Assembly (NCBI GenBank): GCA_041393495.1
Contig: JAWKKA010000004.1
Coordinates: 62,001 to 126,000 of the forward strand
Length of the DNA stretch: 64,000 nucleotides
Direction of reading: 5' to 3'
DNA from: RHKX01 sp041393495
GTDB lineage: Bacteria; Actinomycetota; Thermoleophilia; Solirubrobacterales; 70-9
Shown: in pieces, positions 36,577-45,054 of the stretch
Layout of the letters: each line of letters begins with the position of its first letter
Numbering within the stretch: the first letter of the stretch is position 1
Made by a program: the position numbers and the translations under genes
Notes under the pieces: generated by a model
What the model was told of the DNA's origin: nothing
The model's database searches: none
Seen by the model: the letters and a program-made list of their open reading frames with translations, nothing else

Positions 36577-37320
36577 CTACCGCTCGCGGGCCCTGATCTC
36601 GAAGTAGAGGGCGAGGACCGTGAGCGCGTAGAGCGGCGCGGTGAGGAGGTTGGCGAGCACGGTGGCGAGCCAGTTGCCGAAGAATCCCTCGCCGAGGATC
36701 GTATGGCCGAGCGACTCGCCACCGCCCTCGAGGAGCGCCTGCAGGAAGGTGAGCGGGATGACGACGGCGGCGACGCGCCGGAAGTGCGGGCGGACCATCG
36801 CCCGGCTGCGGCGGAAGGCGGCGCGGACGCCGAGGCCCTCCAGCTCGATCAGCGGCGCGATCAGGGCGAACCAGGTGATGACGACGAAGCCGGGGACGAT
36901 CAGCAGGACGAAGCCGGCGATCGTCACCGCGATCAGCGCGAGGTCGGCGAGGATCAGGCGCCGGTAGGGGAGCTCCCGGGCGACGTCGGCGAGGCCGTGG
37001 CGGACGCCCGATCGCCGGCGCTCCTCCGCCGCGGCGACGACGCCGGAGTAGAAGACGGCGCCGAGCAGCGGAAGCGAGACCTGGGCTGCGATCAGCAGGA
37101 GCAGGACGACCGACCAGCCGCCGCTCCAGTCCTCGAGCGCGTTGCCGTCGAACGGGTCGAAGGCGCTGACCAGCCCGATCACGCCGAAGACGAGCAGGCA
37201 GGTGCCGAGCAGCAGCTTTCCGTCGTGCCGGTAGCCGGCCGCGATCCGGGTGAGGATCGACCGGAAGCGGAGCGGCCCCGCGCTCGTCGCCCCGCCGCCC
37301 TTGTCGCCGCCGTCACCCAC
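36577..37320 (-). CDS. Multi-pass membrane protein of unknown function
   Basis: 247 residues from GTG 37320; TAGGCT ends seven bases upstream (leaderless). About five to six hydrophobic segments: LLLGTCLLVFGVIGLVSAF, WSVVLLLLIAAQVSLPLLGAV, LILADLALIAVTIAGFVLLI, VVITWFALIAPLIELEG and ATVLANLLTAPLYALTVLAL. The middle RAAFRRSRAMVRPHFRRVA motif recalls membrane domains of the glycerophosphodiesterase-associated or YciC type. Function unknown. Confidence 0.72.
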   Translation of the reverse strand: MGDGGDKGGGATSAGPLRFRSILTRIAAGYRHDGKLLLGTCLLVFGVIGLVSAFDPFDGNALEDWSGGWSVVLLLLIAAQVSLPLLGAVFYSGVVAAAEERRRSGVRHGLADVARELPYRRLILADLALIAVTIAGFVLLIVPGFVVITWFALIAPLIELEGLGVRAAFRRSRAMVRPHFRRVAAVVIPLTFLQALLEGGGESLGHTILGEGFFGNWLATVLANLLTAPLYALTVLALYFEIRARER

Positions 37321-37471
37321 GCGCGGGAGCCTATGGCGGTGACGCCCTTCCGGGTGTCGGGCGGGGCTATCCGCCGGGTCGGACGTTCGGCGCCCGACGC
37401 CCGGGCGGACGCTGAGCGGAGCTCCGCGGAAGCCGGCGCGCAGCCCGCGCCGCAGTGGTGGCGGACTCCCG

Positions 37472-38212
37472 TCAGGCCGCAGCAGGCCCCGAGTCCGGCT
37501 GCCGGCCGGCGCGGGGAAGGCGCTGGTAGGTGTTCTTGAGACCGTCCTGGACGATCGTCGCCCGGCCGGTCGCCCGGAGGACGAGCCGGTGGCGGAGCCT
37601 GCGGACATCGTAGGTCCAGCCGTCCGGCAGCGAGATCCGATCGCCGATCGCCCGGAGGTCCCGGTAGCGGAGCTTCGGATCGACGATCCGTGAGTAGGAC
37701 TGCATCACGTAGCGGCGTCCGTCCGGGTCGGTCAGCCGGAAGATCGGCCGGTGGGCGGCGAAGACGAATCGCGTCCCGCGCGTGATCTCGACCGGCGTGA
37801 ACGGAGGCGGCGGGGCCAAGCCCACCTTGGCGAGGTCGATCGTCGCGACCTCGCGGAGCCGCCTGCCGGCAAGCTCGACGATCGGACCGGGGTCGGTCAC
37901 CGTGACCCGGTCGAACGTCCAGTAGCGGGGCCCGTTCAGCAGGACCAGGTCGGCGTCGGCCTCGGCGGCGAGCGCGCTGGTGTCGAGCGAGCTCCACCAG
38001 CTCTTCGGGCAGCGGTTGAGCCCGTAGGTGTTGTTGATCCGCGCGACCGGGGAGGGGGAGAGGAAGACGGTGAAGATCTCGCAGTAGCGCGTGTTGCGGG
38101 TGTCGGTGCTGCTGACGGCGGCGCTCGCGGGGGCGGCGAGCAGCGCGAGCAGCAGCAGCGCCGCCGCCATCGCTGCGGCGAGTCCTGCGGTTGCCTTGCT
38201 GAGCCGATTCAT
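37472..38212 (-). CDS. Secreted protein of unknown function
   Basis: 246 residues from ATG 38212, with GGGAG upstream. The signal peptide (LAAAMAAALLLLALLAAPASA) ends near residue 32. The mature part contains NTRYCEIFTVFL, NNTYGLNRCPKSWWSSLD and GPRYWTFDRVTV, a pattern seen in several uncharacterised exported proteins. Two cysteines may pair. A tandem 20-bp repeat lies 28 bases upstream of the start and may be an operator. Confidence 0.75.
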   Translation of the reverse strand: MNRLSKATAGLAAAMAAALLLLALLAAPASAAVSSTDTRNTRYCEIFTVFLSPSPVARINNTYGLNRCPKSWWSSLDTSALAAEADADLVLLNGPRYWTFDRVTVTDPGPIVELAGRRLREVATIDLAKVGLAPPPPFTPVEITRGTRFVFAAHRPIFRLTDPDGRRYVMQSYSRIVDPKLRYRDLRAIGDRISLPDGWTYDVRRLRHRLVLRATGRATIVQDGLKNTYQRLPRAGRQPDSGPAAA

Positions 38213-38239
38213 GACGCCGATCTCCCGGAGCGAAGCCCT

Positions 38240-38279
38240 GTTGACTCAAAGTTAGCAATGTTGACTCGAAGTCAGCAAC
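38240..38279. promoter_or_regulatory. Two tandem 20-bp repeats, probable operator
   Basis: GTTGACTCAAAGTTAGCAAT (38240-38259) and GTTGACTCGAAGTCAGCAAC (38260-38279) are directly adjacent and agree at 17 of 20 positions. Each centre is close to an inverted repeat (TGACT-CGA-AGTCA in the second). Spacing of two helical turns suggests cooperative binding of a dimeric regulator to one DNA face, just upstream of the leftward secreted-protein gene. Confidence 0.5.
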
Positions 38280-38407
38280 ACCTACGGCCGCTGGGGCGAG
38301 CAGCGCCGACATTCCGTCGCCAGGGACCCCAGCGCCGGGGTGGCGGTGCGCCGCCCGCCCGGCGCGAAGCGAGACCGGCGCGCGCGGCACCGGGCCGCCG
38401 TGGAGAA

Positions 38408-38475
38408 GCGAGACCGTCCGGCCGGCGCGCACCGACTCGGGGGAAAACCAGCGCGCGCCGGCCCGACGGTCTCGC
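38408..38475 (-). terminator. Strong 23-bp imperfect hairpin after the FAD oxidase gene
   Basis: Arms 38408-38430 and 38453-38475 are complementary at 22 of 23 positions around a 22-base loop, three bases past the stop codon. The outer part of the arm (GCGAGACCGTC) reads into the loop-proximal part (GGCCGGCGCGC). A shortened copy of the left arm (GAAGCGAGACCGGCGCGC) occurs near 38370, so it may be a dispersed palindromic element used as terminator. Confidence 0.6.
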
Positions 38476-38478
38476 AGC

Positions 38479-39906
38479 TCAGCTCGTCAGCGGGACCTTC
38501 TTTCCGGGGTTGAGGAGCAGCTTCGGGTCGAAGATCCGCTTGATCTCCTGCTGGATCCGGACCGACTCGGCCCCGAGCGCCGGCTCGACCCAGTCGGTCT
38601 TCAGCATCCCGATCCCGTGCTCGCCGCTGATCGAGCCGCCGAGCTCGATCGCGAGCGCGAAAGTCTCGCCCGCCGCCGCCTCCGCCCGCGCGAGCTCGGC
38701 GGCGTCGCCGGGCTCGATCAGGAACGACGCATGGACGTTGCCGTCGCCGGCGTGCCCCCACGAACAGGCCGCGAGCCGATGCCTGACGCCGATCTCGAGG
38801 GTGCCGCGGATCGCGTCGGCGAGCCGGTCGGCCGGAACCACGATGTCCTCGGAGACCTTGCCGCCGCGCTGGGCGGTGACGGCGATCGAGACCCCGTCGC
38901 GCCACGCCCACAGCTCCCGCACCGCCCGCGGCTCGGCGGTTCGCACGACCTCCCCGAGCGAGCTGGCCGCAAGCACCTCGGCGAGCTCGGCGGCGTCCGC
39001 CTCGACCCGTTCGGCGTCGCCGTCAACCTCCGCGATCACCGCGAACGCCGGCCGCTCGGGCGCGGCGAACGGGAACGAGCCGATGCCCGCCTCGAGCGCG
39101 ACCGCGTCGAGGTACTCGAGCGCGGCCGGCTGCAGGCCGTTCGCCATTACCGCTTCGATGGCCTCGCAGCCGGAATCGACGTCGGCGTGGAAGGCGACGA
39201 CGACCGCACGCCGCTGTGGTGCCGGCACGAGCCGCAGCCACGCCGAGGTGATGACCCCGAGGGTGCCCTCGCTGCCGGTCAGGAGGTGCAGGAGATCGAA
39301 GCCGGCGACGTCCTTGCGGATCGGGCCGCCCGTCCGGACGATCTCGCCGGGCGGGATCACTACCTCGAGCCCGGTCACCCAGCTCCCGGTCACCCCGTAC
39401 TTGAACGCGTGCGGTCCCCCGGCGTTGGTCGCGATGTTCCCGCCGATCGTCGACTGCTCGCCGGCGCCGGGGTCGGGGGGGAAGGTCAGGCCGTTCTCCC
39501 GGGCGACGCGGTGGACTCGCGCGGTCCGGACGCCCGCCTCGGCCTCCATCCGCCAGAGCCCGGGGTCGATCGAGCGGATCGCGTGCATCGCCTCGAGCGA
39601 GAGGACGATGCCGCCGTCGGGGACTGCGCCGCCGGCGAGGCCGGTGCCGCCGCCGCGGGTGAAGATCGGCACGTCGTGCTCGTAGCACCAGGCGACGACC
39701 GCAGCCACCTCCCCGGTGCTGCCGGGAAGGACGAGCGCCTCGGTGTCGCCGCGCAGCCCGCGCGCCTCGGTCGCGTCATGGGTGGCGGCGCGCAGGCGGC
39801 TTCCCCCGGTGACGACCTCGCCGTCGGGAACGAGCGCGGCGAGCTCGGCGGCGGCGCCCCCGGCGGGTGCCGCGGCCTTGGCGCTGGATCGGCTCGCTGT
39901 TGCCAT
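38479..39906 (-). CDS. FAD-linked oxidase/2-hydroxyacid dehydrogenase (GlcD-like)
   Basis: 475 residues of the VAO family. N-terminal FAD-binding domain with IFTRGGGTGLAGGAVP and PDPGAGEQSTIGGNIATNAGG; C-terminal cap with the metal-binding motif CSWGHAGDGNVHASF and the terminal SGEHGIGMLKTDWV, as in D-lactate dehydrogenase and glycolate oxidase GlcD. Oxidises a 2-hydroxyacid to a 2-oxoacid; it needs no GlcE/GlcF partner here. ATG 39906 is supported by GGAGG upstream (CGGAGGACC). It is divergent from the ThDP-enzyme operon across a gap with a palindrome and repeats, suggesting shared regulation and a role in the same catabolic route. Confidence 0.9.
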   Translation of the reverse strand: MATASRSSAKAAAPAGGAAAELAALVPDGEVVTGGSRLRAATHDATEARGLRGDTEALVLPGSTGEVAAVVAWCYEHDVPIFTRGGGTGLAGGAVPDGGIVLSLEAMHAIRSIDPGLWRMEAEAGVRTARVHRVARENGLTFPPDPGAGEQSTIGGNIATNAGGPHAFKYGVTGSWVTGLEVVIPPGEIVRTGGPIRKDVAGFDLLHLLTGSEGTLGVITSAWLRLVPAPQRRAVVVAFHADVDSGCEAIEAVMANGLQPAALEYLDAVALEAGIGSFPFAAPERPAFAVIAEVDGDAERVEADAAELAEVLAASSLGEVVRTAEPRAVRELWAWRDGVSIAVTAQRGGKVSEDIVVPADRLADAIRGTLEIGVRHRLAACSWGHAGDGNVHASFLIEPGDAAELARAEAAAGETFALAIELGGSISGEHGIGMLKTDWVEPALGAESVRIQQEIKRIFDPKLLLNPGKKVPLTS

Positions 39907-39951
39907 CGTCGTCGGTCCTCCGCGGTGCGGGGGCAGCCCCCGAACGGTCGA

Positions 39952-39973
39952 AGCCGGTAACATGCTACCGGCT
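39952..39973. promoter_or_regulatory. Palindrome in the divergent promoter region
   Basis: AGCCGGTA-ACATGC-TACCGGCT is an 8-bp-arm inverted repeat between the FAD oxidase and the ThDP operon. Centre and length suit a dimeric regulator; the FCD-GntR protein encoded at 45051 is the natural candidate. Binding is inference. Confidence 0.5.
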
Positions 39974-40025
39974 GCATGTGAGAAGTGTGGCGATGGGCGA
40001 GACGATGGGCGAGACGAACCCCGAC

Positions 40026-40097
40026 GGCGATGGGTGACACGACCCCGATAGCAATGGGCGAGACGACCCCGACGGCGATGGGCGAGATGCCCGAGAT
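40026..40097. repeat. 24-bp tandem repeat ahead of the ThDP-enzyme gene
   Basis: Three units of 24 bp (40026-40049, 40050-40073, 40074-40097) close to GGCGATGGGCGAGACGACCC plus four bases, with degenerate units back to 39989. They lie between the palindrome and the ribosome-binding site and would be in the 5' leader or promoter. Confidence 0.85.
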
Positions 40098-40121
40098 CCA
40101 CGCGGTGAGAGGAGCGGCAGA

Positions 40122-41879
40122 ATGGCGTTGACCGGCGGCGAGATGGTTGCCGAGTACCTGGTGGCGGAAGGGGTGCCGTACGTGTTCGGGATCCCCGGCC
40201 ACGGGGACATGGCCGCCTTCGACGCGCTCAAGGACCGCGGGGGGGAGATCACCGTGATCGCGCCCCGGCACGAGCAGGCGGCAGCGCACATGGCCGATGC
40301 CTACTACCGCGCGTCGGGCCGACCGCTGGCGACGCTGACCTCGATCGGCCCCGGCTCGATGAACGTCGCGACCGGGCTGACGACCTCGTTCGTGGACTCG
40401 ATCCCGCTGATCTCGTTCACCGGCGGCCCGCAGACCTACATGCTCGGCCGCGGCGTCCTGCAGGAGCTCGAGCGCCAGCAGGACAACGTCTTCCCGCACA
40501 TCATCCAGCCGATGGTCAAGCGCAACTGGGACGTCCAGCACGTCGACCTGCTCGCCGACGTCCTCCCGCGCGCCTTCAACACGATGCTCTCCGGCCGGCC
40601 CGGCCCGGTCCACGTCGAGCTGCCGATGGACGTGCAGGCGCAGACGACCGAGCTGCCCGTCCCCGACCCGCTCACCCGGCGTCCCGCCCGCGGCGCCACC
40701 CGCCCCGACCCCGACGCGGTCGACGCCGCCGCCGCGAAGCTGCTCGCCGCCGAGCGCCCGGTCGTCCTCGCCGGCGGCGGCTGTCTGAGCGCCGGGGCGG
40801 CGGCCGAGGTCCGCGCCGTCGCCGAGTACCTCGACGCGCCGGTGATCGTGACGATGATGGGCAAGGGGATCTTCCCCGAGGACCACCCGCTCGCGGCCGA
40901 GCACACCGGCGCCAACGGCACCGCGGTCGGCAACCACGTCTCCCGCGAGGCGGACGTGATCCTCGCCGTCGGCACGAGGTTCGCCGAGCAGACCTCGTCC
41001 TCGTACGTCCCCGGTCAGTCGTTCTCGGTCCCGCCGACCGAGATCGTCCACTTCGACATCGACCCGACCGAGATCGGCAAGAACTACCCGGCCGCAGTCG
41101 GAGCGGTCTGCGACGCGCGCTCGGGGCTCGCCGACCTGCTCGATGCGCTCCGCGATCGCGGTGGCCCCGACGGGGCGTCCCGGCCCGAGTACCGGGCCGA
41201 GCTCGCCGAGTGGCGCAAGCGCTGGCGCGAGGCGATCAAGGGGCGCTGGACCGACCAGCTCTCGATGAGCCGGGTCCTGCACGAGGTGCGCCAAGCGACG
41301 CCCCGCGAGACGATCGCGATCGCCTCCGCCGGCCACCCCCAGATCCAGGCCTTCCAGGAGTTCCTCTCCTACGAGCCGCGGACCTGGCTCAGCCCCGGTG
41401 GGTACTCGACGATGGGCTACACGCTGCCGGCGGCGATCGGCGCCAAGCTCGCTCAGCCGGACCGGCCGGTCGTCGGCTTCGCCGGCGACGGCGACCTCCA
41501 GCAGACGATCCAGGAGCTCGCGGTCGCCGCCGAGACCGGCGCCGCCTGCATCATCGCCTGCCTCAACAACACCGGCTGGATCTCGATCCGCGACTTCCAG
41601 CGCGGGATGTTCGGCGAGGACCGGGCGTTCTCGGTCGAGTTCCGCTCGCGCCGCGGCGACGAGCTGATGCCGGTCGACTTCGTCGCGATCGCGAAGGCGT
41701 TCAACTGCGGCGCCGAGCGCGTCGAGGCCGCCGATCAGGTGGCCGGCGCGGTCGGCCGCGCCCTCGCCTCCGACGGCCCCTACCTGATCGAGTTCATGCT
41801 CTCGCGCCGGCCCGCGGACACCGAGGGCATCAACGTCGGCCACTGGGACCTGCCGAAGCCGGCCTACCTCCCCGAGTGA
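40122..41879 (+). CDS. Thiamine-diphosphate enzyme, acetolactate synthase/IolD-like
   Basis: 585 residues, three ThDP domains in order: Pyr domain with catalytic Glu51 (RHEQAAAHM), central domain ending EIVHFDIDPTEIGKNYP, and PP domain with the metal-binding GDGDLQQTIQELAVAA...NNTGW. FGIPGHGDM and SIGPGSMNV near the N-terminus, and NNTGWISIRDFQ near the end, recall IolD (trihydroxycyclohexanedione hydrolase) more than biosynthetic acetolactate synthase. A C-C bond making or breaking role on a 2-oxo or diketone intermediate is likely. GAGAGGAG precedes ATG 40122. First gene of a coupled catabolic operon. The exact substrate cannot be read. Confidence 0.85.
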   Translation: MALTGGEMVAEYLVAEGVPYVFGIPGHGDMAAFDALKDRGGEITVIAPRHEQAAAHMADAYYRASGRPLATLTSIGPGSMNVATGLTTSFVDSIPLISFTGGPQTYMLGRGVLQELERQQDNVFPHIIQPMVKRNWDVQHVDLLADVLPRAFNTMLSGRPGPVHVELPMDVQAQTTELPVPDPLTRRPARGATRPDPDAVDAAAAKLLAAERPVVLAGGGCLSAGAAAEVRAVAEYLDAPVIVTMMGKGIFPEDHPLAAEHTGANGTAVGNHVSREADVILAVGTRFAEQTSSSYVPGQSFSVPPTEIVHFDIDPTEIGKNYPAAVGAVCDARSGLADLLDALRDRGGPDGASRPEYRAELAEWRKRWREAIKGRWTDQLSMSRVLHEVRQATPRETIAIASAGHPQIQAFQEFLSYEPRTWLSPGGYSTMGYTLPAAIGAKLAQPDRPVVGFAGDGDLQQTIQELAVAAETGAACIIACLNNTGWISIRDFQRGMFGEDRAFSVEFRSRRGDELMPVDFVAIAKAFNCGAERVEAADQVAGAVGRALASDGPYLIEFMLSRRPADTEGINVGHWDLPKPAYLPE

Positions 41880-41912
41880 GGGGCCGATGAGCGAACGACG
41901 AGAGGAGACGGG

Positions 41913-43229
41913 ATGAGCCGCGACCGCGCTCTGCGCGCCAGCTCCGATCGGCACGTGATCAAGTGCATGGGCGACGTCGACATGGCGCTCGTCACCGGCG
42001 AGGGGCTGCGGGTCAGCGATGCCGCCGGCAGGGAGTACCTCGACGCGATCTCGGCCGAGTGGGTGCTCAACCTCGGCTTCCGCCATCCCGAGGTCAAGCA
42101 GGCGATCATCGACCAGCTCGACACGATCGACTACGTCTCGCCGGTCTTCGAGAGCGAGGCGCGGACCGAGCTGGCGAAGCGACTGGCCGAGCTCGCCCCC
42201 GGGCGGCTCGAGAAGGTCCTCTACGCGCTGTCGGGCGCCGGCGCGGTCGAGGGCGCCGTCCACCTCGCGATGCGGGCGACCGGCGGCACCGACTTCGTCG
42301 TCCTCGACGCCGCCTTTCACGGGCGGACGTTCGCGACGATCGCGATGACCTACGTCGATCCGGGGATGGTCGAGGGCGCCAACGCGGGGCTCGACCGCTA
42401 CCTGCCGCGGCAGATGCGCGTCCCCAACTACGACTGCTACCGCTGCCCGCTCGGGCTCGAGCGCTCCAGCTGCGACCTCGCCTGCGCCGAGTACGTCGAC
42501 TTCGCGCTCCAGAAGGGCCACACGAACGGCCCCGCCGGCGTCGTCGTCGAGCCGCTGCAGGCCAACGGCGGCATGATCCCGGCGCCGGACGGCTACCTCG
42601 AGCGGGTCCATGAGATCTGCCGCGACCACGAGGTGCCGCTGATCATCGACGAGGTCCAGGGCGCGTTCTGCCGCTGCGGCCCGATGTATGCGACCGAGCG
42701 GACGAGCGTCGAGCCGGAGATGATCATCCTCGGCAAGGCGCTCGGCGGCGGGCTGCCGCTCTCGGCGACGATCACGACTCCCGAATACTCGGACCTGCTC
42801 CCCTGGGAGTACGGGTTCACCCAGGCCGGCAACCCGGTCGCCTGCGCCGCCGCGCTGGCGATGATCGAGGTGATGGTCCGCGACGACCTCCCCGCCAACT
42901 CGGAGCGGATGGGCGGTCTGCTCGTCGACCGGCTGCGCGAGATCGAGAAGGGCTCGAGGCTGATCGGCGACATCCGCGGCCAGGGGCTGATGGTCGGCGT
43001 CGAGCTCGTCCGCGACCGCGAGACCAAGGAGCGCGCCAACGCCGAAGCCGACGCGGTCATGGCGGCTTGCCTCGAGCACGGCCTGATGGTCGGCAAGAGC
43101 GGGCCGGTGTTCGGCTCGAACGGCAACGTCATCAAGTTCAAGCCGGCGGTCAACGTCACGGAGGACGAGATCGTCGAGATGGCCGGGCTGTTCGGAAAGG
43201 CGCTGGCCGAGGTCGAGGCCACGCTTTGA
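41913..43229 (+). CDS. Class III (omega) aminotransferase
   Basis: 438 residues. PLP lysine Lys275 in LGKALGGGLPLS; IIDEVQGAFCRCG binds PLP, and YALSGAGAVEGAVHLA with AFHGRTFATIAMT are class III motifs (GABA, ornithine, taurine or 2,2-dialkylglycine type). Unusual are cysteines where most have Gly/Thr (AFCRCG), plus a cysteine-rich insert YDCYRCPLGLERSSCDLACAEY at about 173-194 that could bind a metal. GAGAGGAGAC precedes ATG 41913. It probably deaminates a terminal amine of the pathway substrate. It shares TTGA with the next gene. Confidence 0.9.
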   Translation: MSRDRALRASSDRHVIKCMGDVDMALVTGEGLRVSDAAGREYLDAISAEWVLNLGFRHPEVKQAIIDQLDTIDYVSPVFESEARTELAKRLAELAPGRLEKVLYALSGAGAVEGAVHLAMRATGGTDFVVLDAAFHGRTFATIAMTYVDPGMVEGANAGLDRYLPRQMRVPNYDCYRCPLGLERSSCDLACAEYVDFALQKGHTNGPAGVVVEPLQANGGMIPAPDGYLERVHEICRDHEVPLIIDEVQGAFCRCGPMYATERTSVEPEMIILGKALGGGLPLSATITTPEYSDLLPWEYGFTQAGNPVACAAALAMIEVMVRDDLPANSERMGGLLVDRLREIEKGSRLIGDIRGQGLMVGVELVRDRETKERANAEADAVMAACLEHGLMVGKSGPVFGSNGNVIKFKPAVNVTEDEIVEMAGLFGKALAEVEATL

Positions 43230-44026
43230 CGACGGCCCGCCCGATCGGCTTCATCGCGACGCTCGGCTACGAGCAGATGCCGGCGCCGGCGGTCGTCGAG
43301 TCGCTGCTCGATGCCGGCTACGACGGAGTCGAGTGGACGATGGCCCACGCCGACGAGCTCCGCGCGCCGGCCCTCGCCCTCGCCTGCCAGCAGGACCTCG
43401 TCAGCGGCGGCGATGCGGCGTTGGCGACGACGCTGAGCGCCGTCGAGAAGGCCGCCGACGCGGAAATCGAGATCGTCAACGTCGTGGCCGGTCCGAACCT
43501 CTGGGAGGGCGGCGTCGCCCGCGACGACGAGGAGGCCTGGAGCGTCGCGCTGCGCTCGCTCGAGGCGGCCTGCGACCACGGCGAGCGGCACGGGGTCGCG
43601 ATCGGCTTCGAGCCCTGCTGGGGGACGCTCGCCCACGACGCCGCCACCGCCGATCGCGTCCTTGCCAGCGTCCCCGTCTCGGTCACCTTCGATCCGAGCC
43701 ACTTCGTGATGAGCGGCGACGACATCCCGGCGCTGGCGCGCCGCTGGGGGGAGCGGATCGTCCACGTCCACCTCAAGGACGCCTTCGGCCGCCCGGGGAT
43801 GGACGGCGAGGACTTCATCTTCTGCCTGCTCGGCGAGGGCCGGGTGCCGTGGCCGGAGCTCTTCGACGCCCTCGACGAGGTCGGCTTCGCCGGCGCGATG
43901 TCGGTCGAGTTCGAGGCCGACCGCTACTACGAGCAGATCCTCGGCCGCGACCCGGCCCGGGCGGCGGCGCTCGCCCGCGAGCAGGCCGGGGCGCTGCTCG
44001 CCGGCCGCGACGGCGGTGATCGGTGA
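43226..44026 (+). CDS. TIM-barrel sugar-phosphate isomerase/epimerase-like protein
   Basis: 266 residues from TTG 43226, overlapping the aminotransferase stop. Xylose-isomerase-like AP-endonuclease-2 fold: IGFIATLGYEQMPAPAVVESLLDAGYDGVEW at the start, GVAIGFEPCWGT and VTFDPSHFVMSGDD in the middle, IVHVHLKDAFGRPG and AMSVEFEADRYY at the end. The Glu, Asp, His and Glu residues of these strands form the metal site of IolE, hydroxypyruvate isomerase and related enzymes. Isomerase, epimerase or dehydratase on a polyol or oxo-sugar; not more specific. Confidence 0.85.
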   Translation: MTTARPIGFIATLGYEQMPAPAVVESLLDAGYDGVEWTMAHADELRAPALALACQQDLVSGGDAALATTLSAVEKAADAEIEIVNVVAGPNLWEGGVARDDEEAWSVALRSLEAACDHGERHGVAIGFEPCWGTLAHDAATADRVLASVPVSVTFDPSHFVMSGDDIPALARRWGERIVHVHLKDAFGRPGMDGEDFIFCLLGEGRVPWPELFDALDEVGFAGAMSVEFEADRYYEQILGRDPARAAALAREQAGALLAGRDGGDR

Positions 44027-45054
44027 GGCTGCGGACCGCCATCGTCGGCCTCGGCGAGATCGGCCAGCATCACCTCGCCGCGATCCGCAGCAGCGATGAC
44101 GCGACGCTCGCGGCCGCCTGCGACCTCGACCCGGACCTGGCCGAACGCAGCGCCGCCGGCGAGGTCCCCGCCTACTCCGACCTGGATGCGATGCTCGCCG
44201 GGACCGACCTCGACGCCGTCGCCGTCTGTCTGCCCCACTCGCTCCACGTCGAGGCGGCGCTGGCGGCGATCGACTCCGGCTGCCACGTCCTGCTCGAGAA
44301 GCCGATGGCGGTCGACCTCGACGGCTGCGAGCGGATCGCCGTCGCGGCCGCGGCGGCCGGGGTCACGATCGCCGTCTCCCACAACCAGCTCTTCTTCGAG
44401 CCGCACGCCCGCCTCCGTGAGGCGATCGAGGGCGGCGAGCTCGGCGAGCTCCGCGCCCTCTACGCCCGCCTGTGGATCGGCGACCGCTATCGCGGCTGGC
44501 GCGAGGACCCGGCGATCGTCGGCGGCGGGCTGCTGATGGACGCCGGCGTCCACAGGATCTACATGATGGGGGCGCTCGGCGGCCCCGTGCGGGCGGTGAC
44601 GGCGACGATGGACGCGCCGCGCGCCGAGGAGCGCTTCGAGGTCGCGCTCGAGCACGACGGCGGCGTCACGAGCGTCGTCCAGGGCAGCTATTTCGGGCCG
44701 GCCGGGACCTTCGACGACCGGATCGACGCGGTCGGGTCCGCCGGCGCCGCGACCGTCGCCGGTTGCGAGGCCTACTTCGAGGGTGAGCTTCGCGATCAGC
44801 CGCAGCTTCGGGTTCGCCGTGATGGGCGGTGGTGCGATGAGCCGATCGTCGACAGCTGGGACCGCTCGGTCGAGCGGTCGGTCCACGACGCGCTCGCCGC
44901 GCTCGCGGGCGGCCGGGCGCCGACCGTCGCAGCGACCGCCGCACGTGAGACAGTCGCGATCATCGAAGCCGCGTACAGATCCGCCGAGAGTGGCCGCCGC
45001 GTCGTCATCGACGAGGTCGGCGGCCCGACCCGGGCCGGGGCGTCAGAGCGATGA
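44023..45054 (+). CDS. Gfo/Idh/MocA-family NAD(P)-dependent oxidoreductase
   Basis: 343 residues from GTG 44023 (GTGA overlap). Rossmann motif AIVGLGEIGQHHLAAI, CLPHSLHVEAALAAIDSG and the family hallmark VLLEKPMAVDL; the C-terminal substrate domain includes GGGLLMDAGVHRIYMMGALGG with the catalytic His. Members oxidise sugars, inositols and amino-sugars at a ring hydroxyl. As third to fourth enzyme of the operon it would make the oxo compound used by the isomerase or the aminotransferase. The stop overlaps gntR. Confidence 0.9.
   Translation: MRLRTAIVGLGEIGQHHLAAIRSSDDATLAAACDLDPDLAERSAAGEVPAYSDLDAMLAGTDLDAVAVCLPHSLHVEAALAAIDSGCHVLLEKPMAVDLDGCERIAVAAAAAGVTIAVSHNQLFFEPHARLREAIEGGELGELRALYARLWIGDRYRGWREDPAIVGGGLLMDAGVHRIYMMGALGGPVRAVTATMDAPRAEERFEVALEHDGGVTSVVQGSYFGPAGTFDDRIDAVGSAGAATVAGCEAYFEGELRDQPQLRVRRDGRWCDEPIVDSWDRSVERSVHDALAALAGGRAPTVAATAARETVAIIEAAYRSAESGRRVVIDEVGGPTRAGASER

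Noticed and set aside
39486..43079. Very long leftward open frame (about 1200 codons) across the ThDP enzyme and aminotransferase
   Set aside because: It is the antisense shadow of two well-recognised enzymes; its Arg/Asp/Val-rich translation has no domain and arises from high GC at third positions. The same applies to leftward frames at 25279-27504, 49807-52455 and 10400-12793.
40122..43229. Taurine degradation pair (sulfoacetaldehyde acetyltransferase plus taurine-pyruvate aminotransferase)
   Set aside because: The ThDP protein lacks the Xsc-type N-terminal motifs and looks closer to IolD/acetolactate synthase; no sulfite or phosphotransacetylase genes are nearby.
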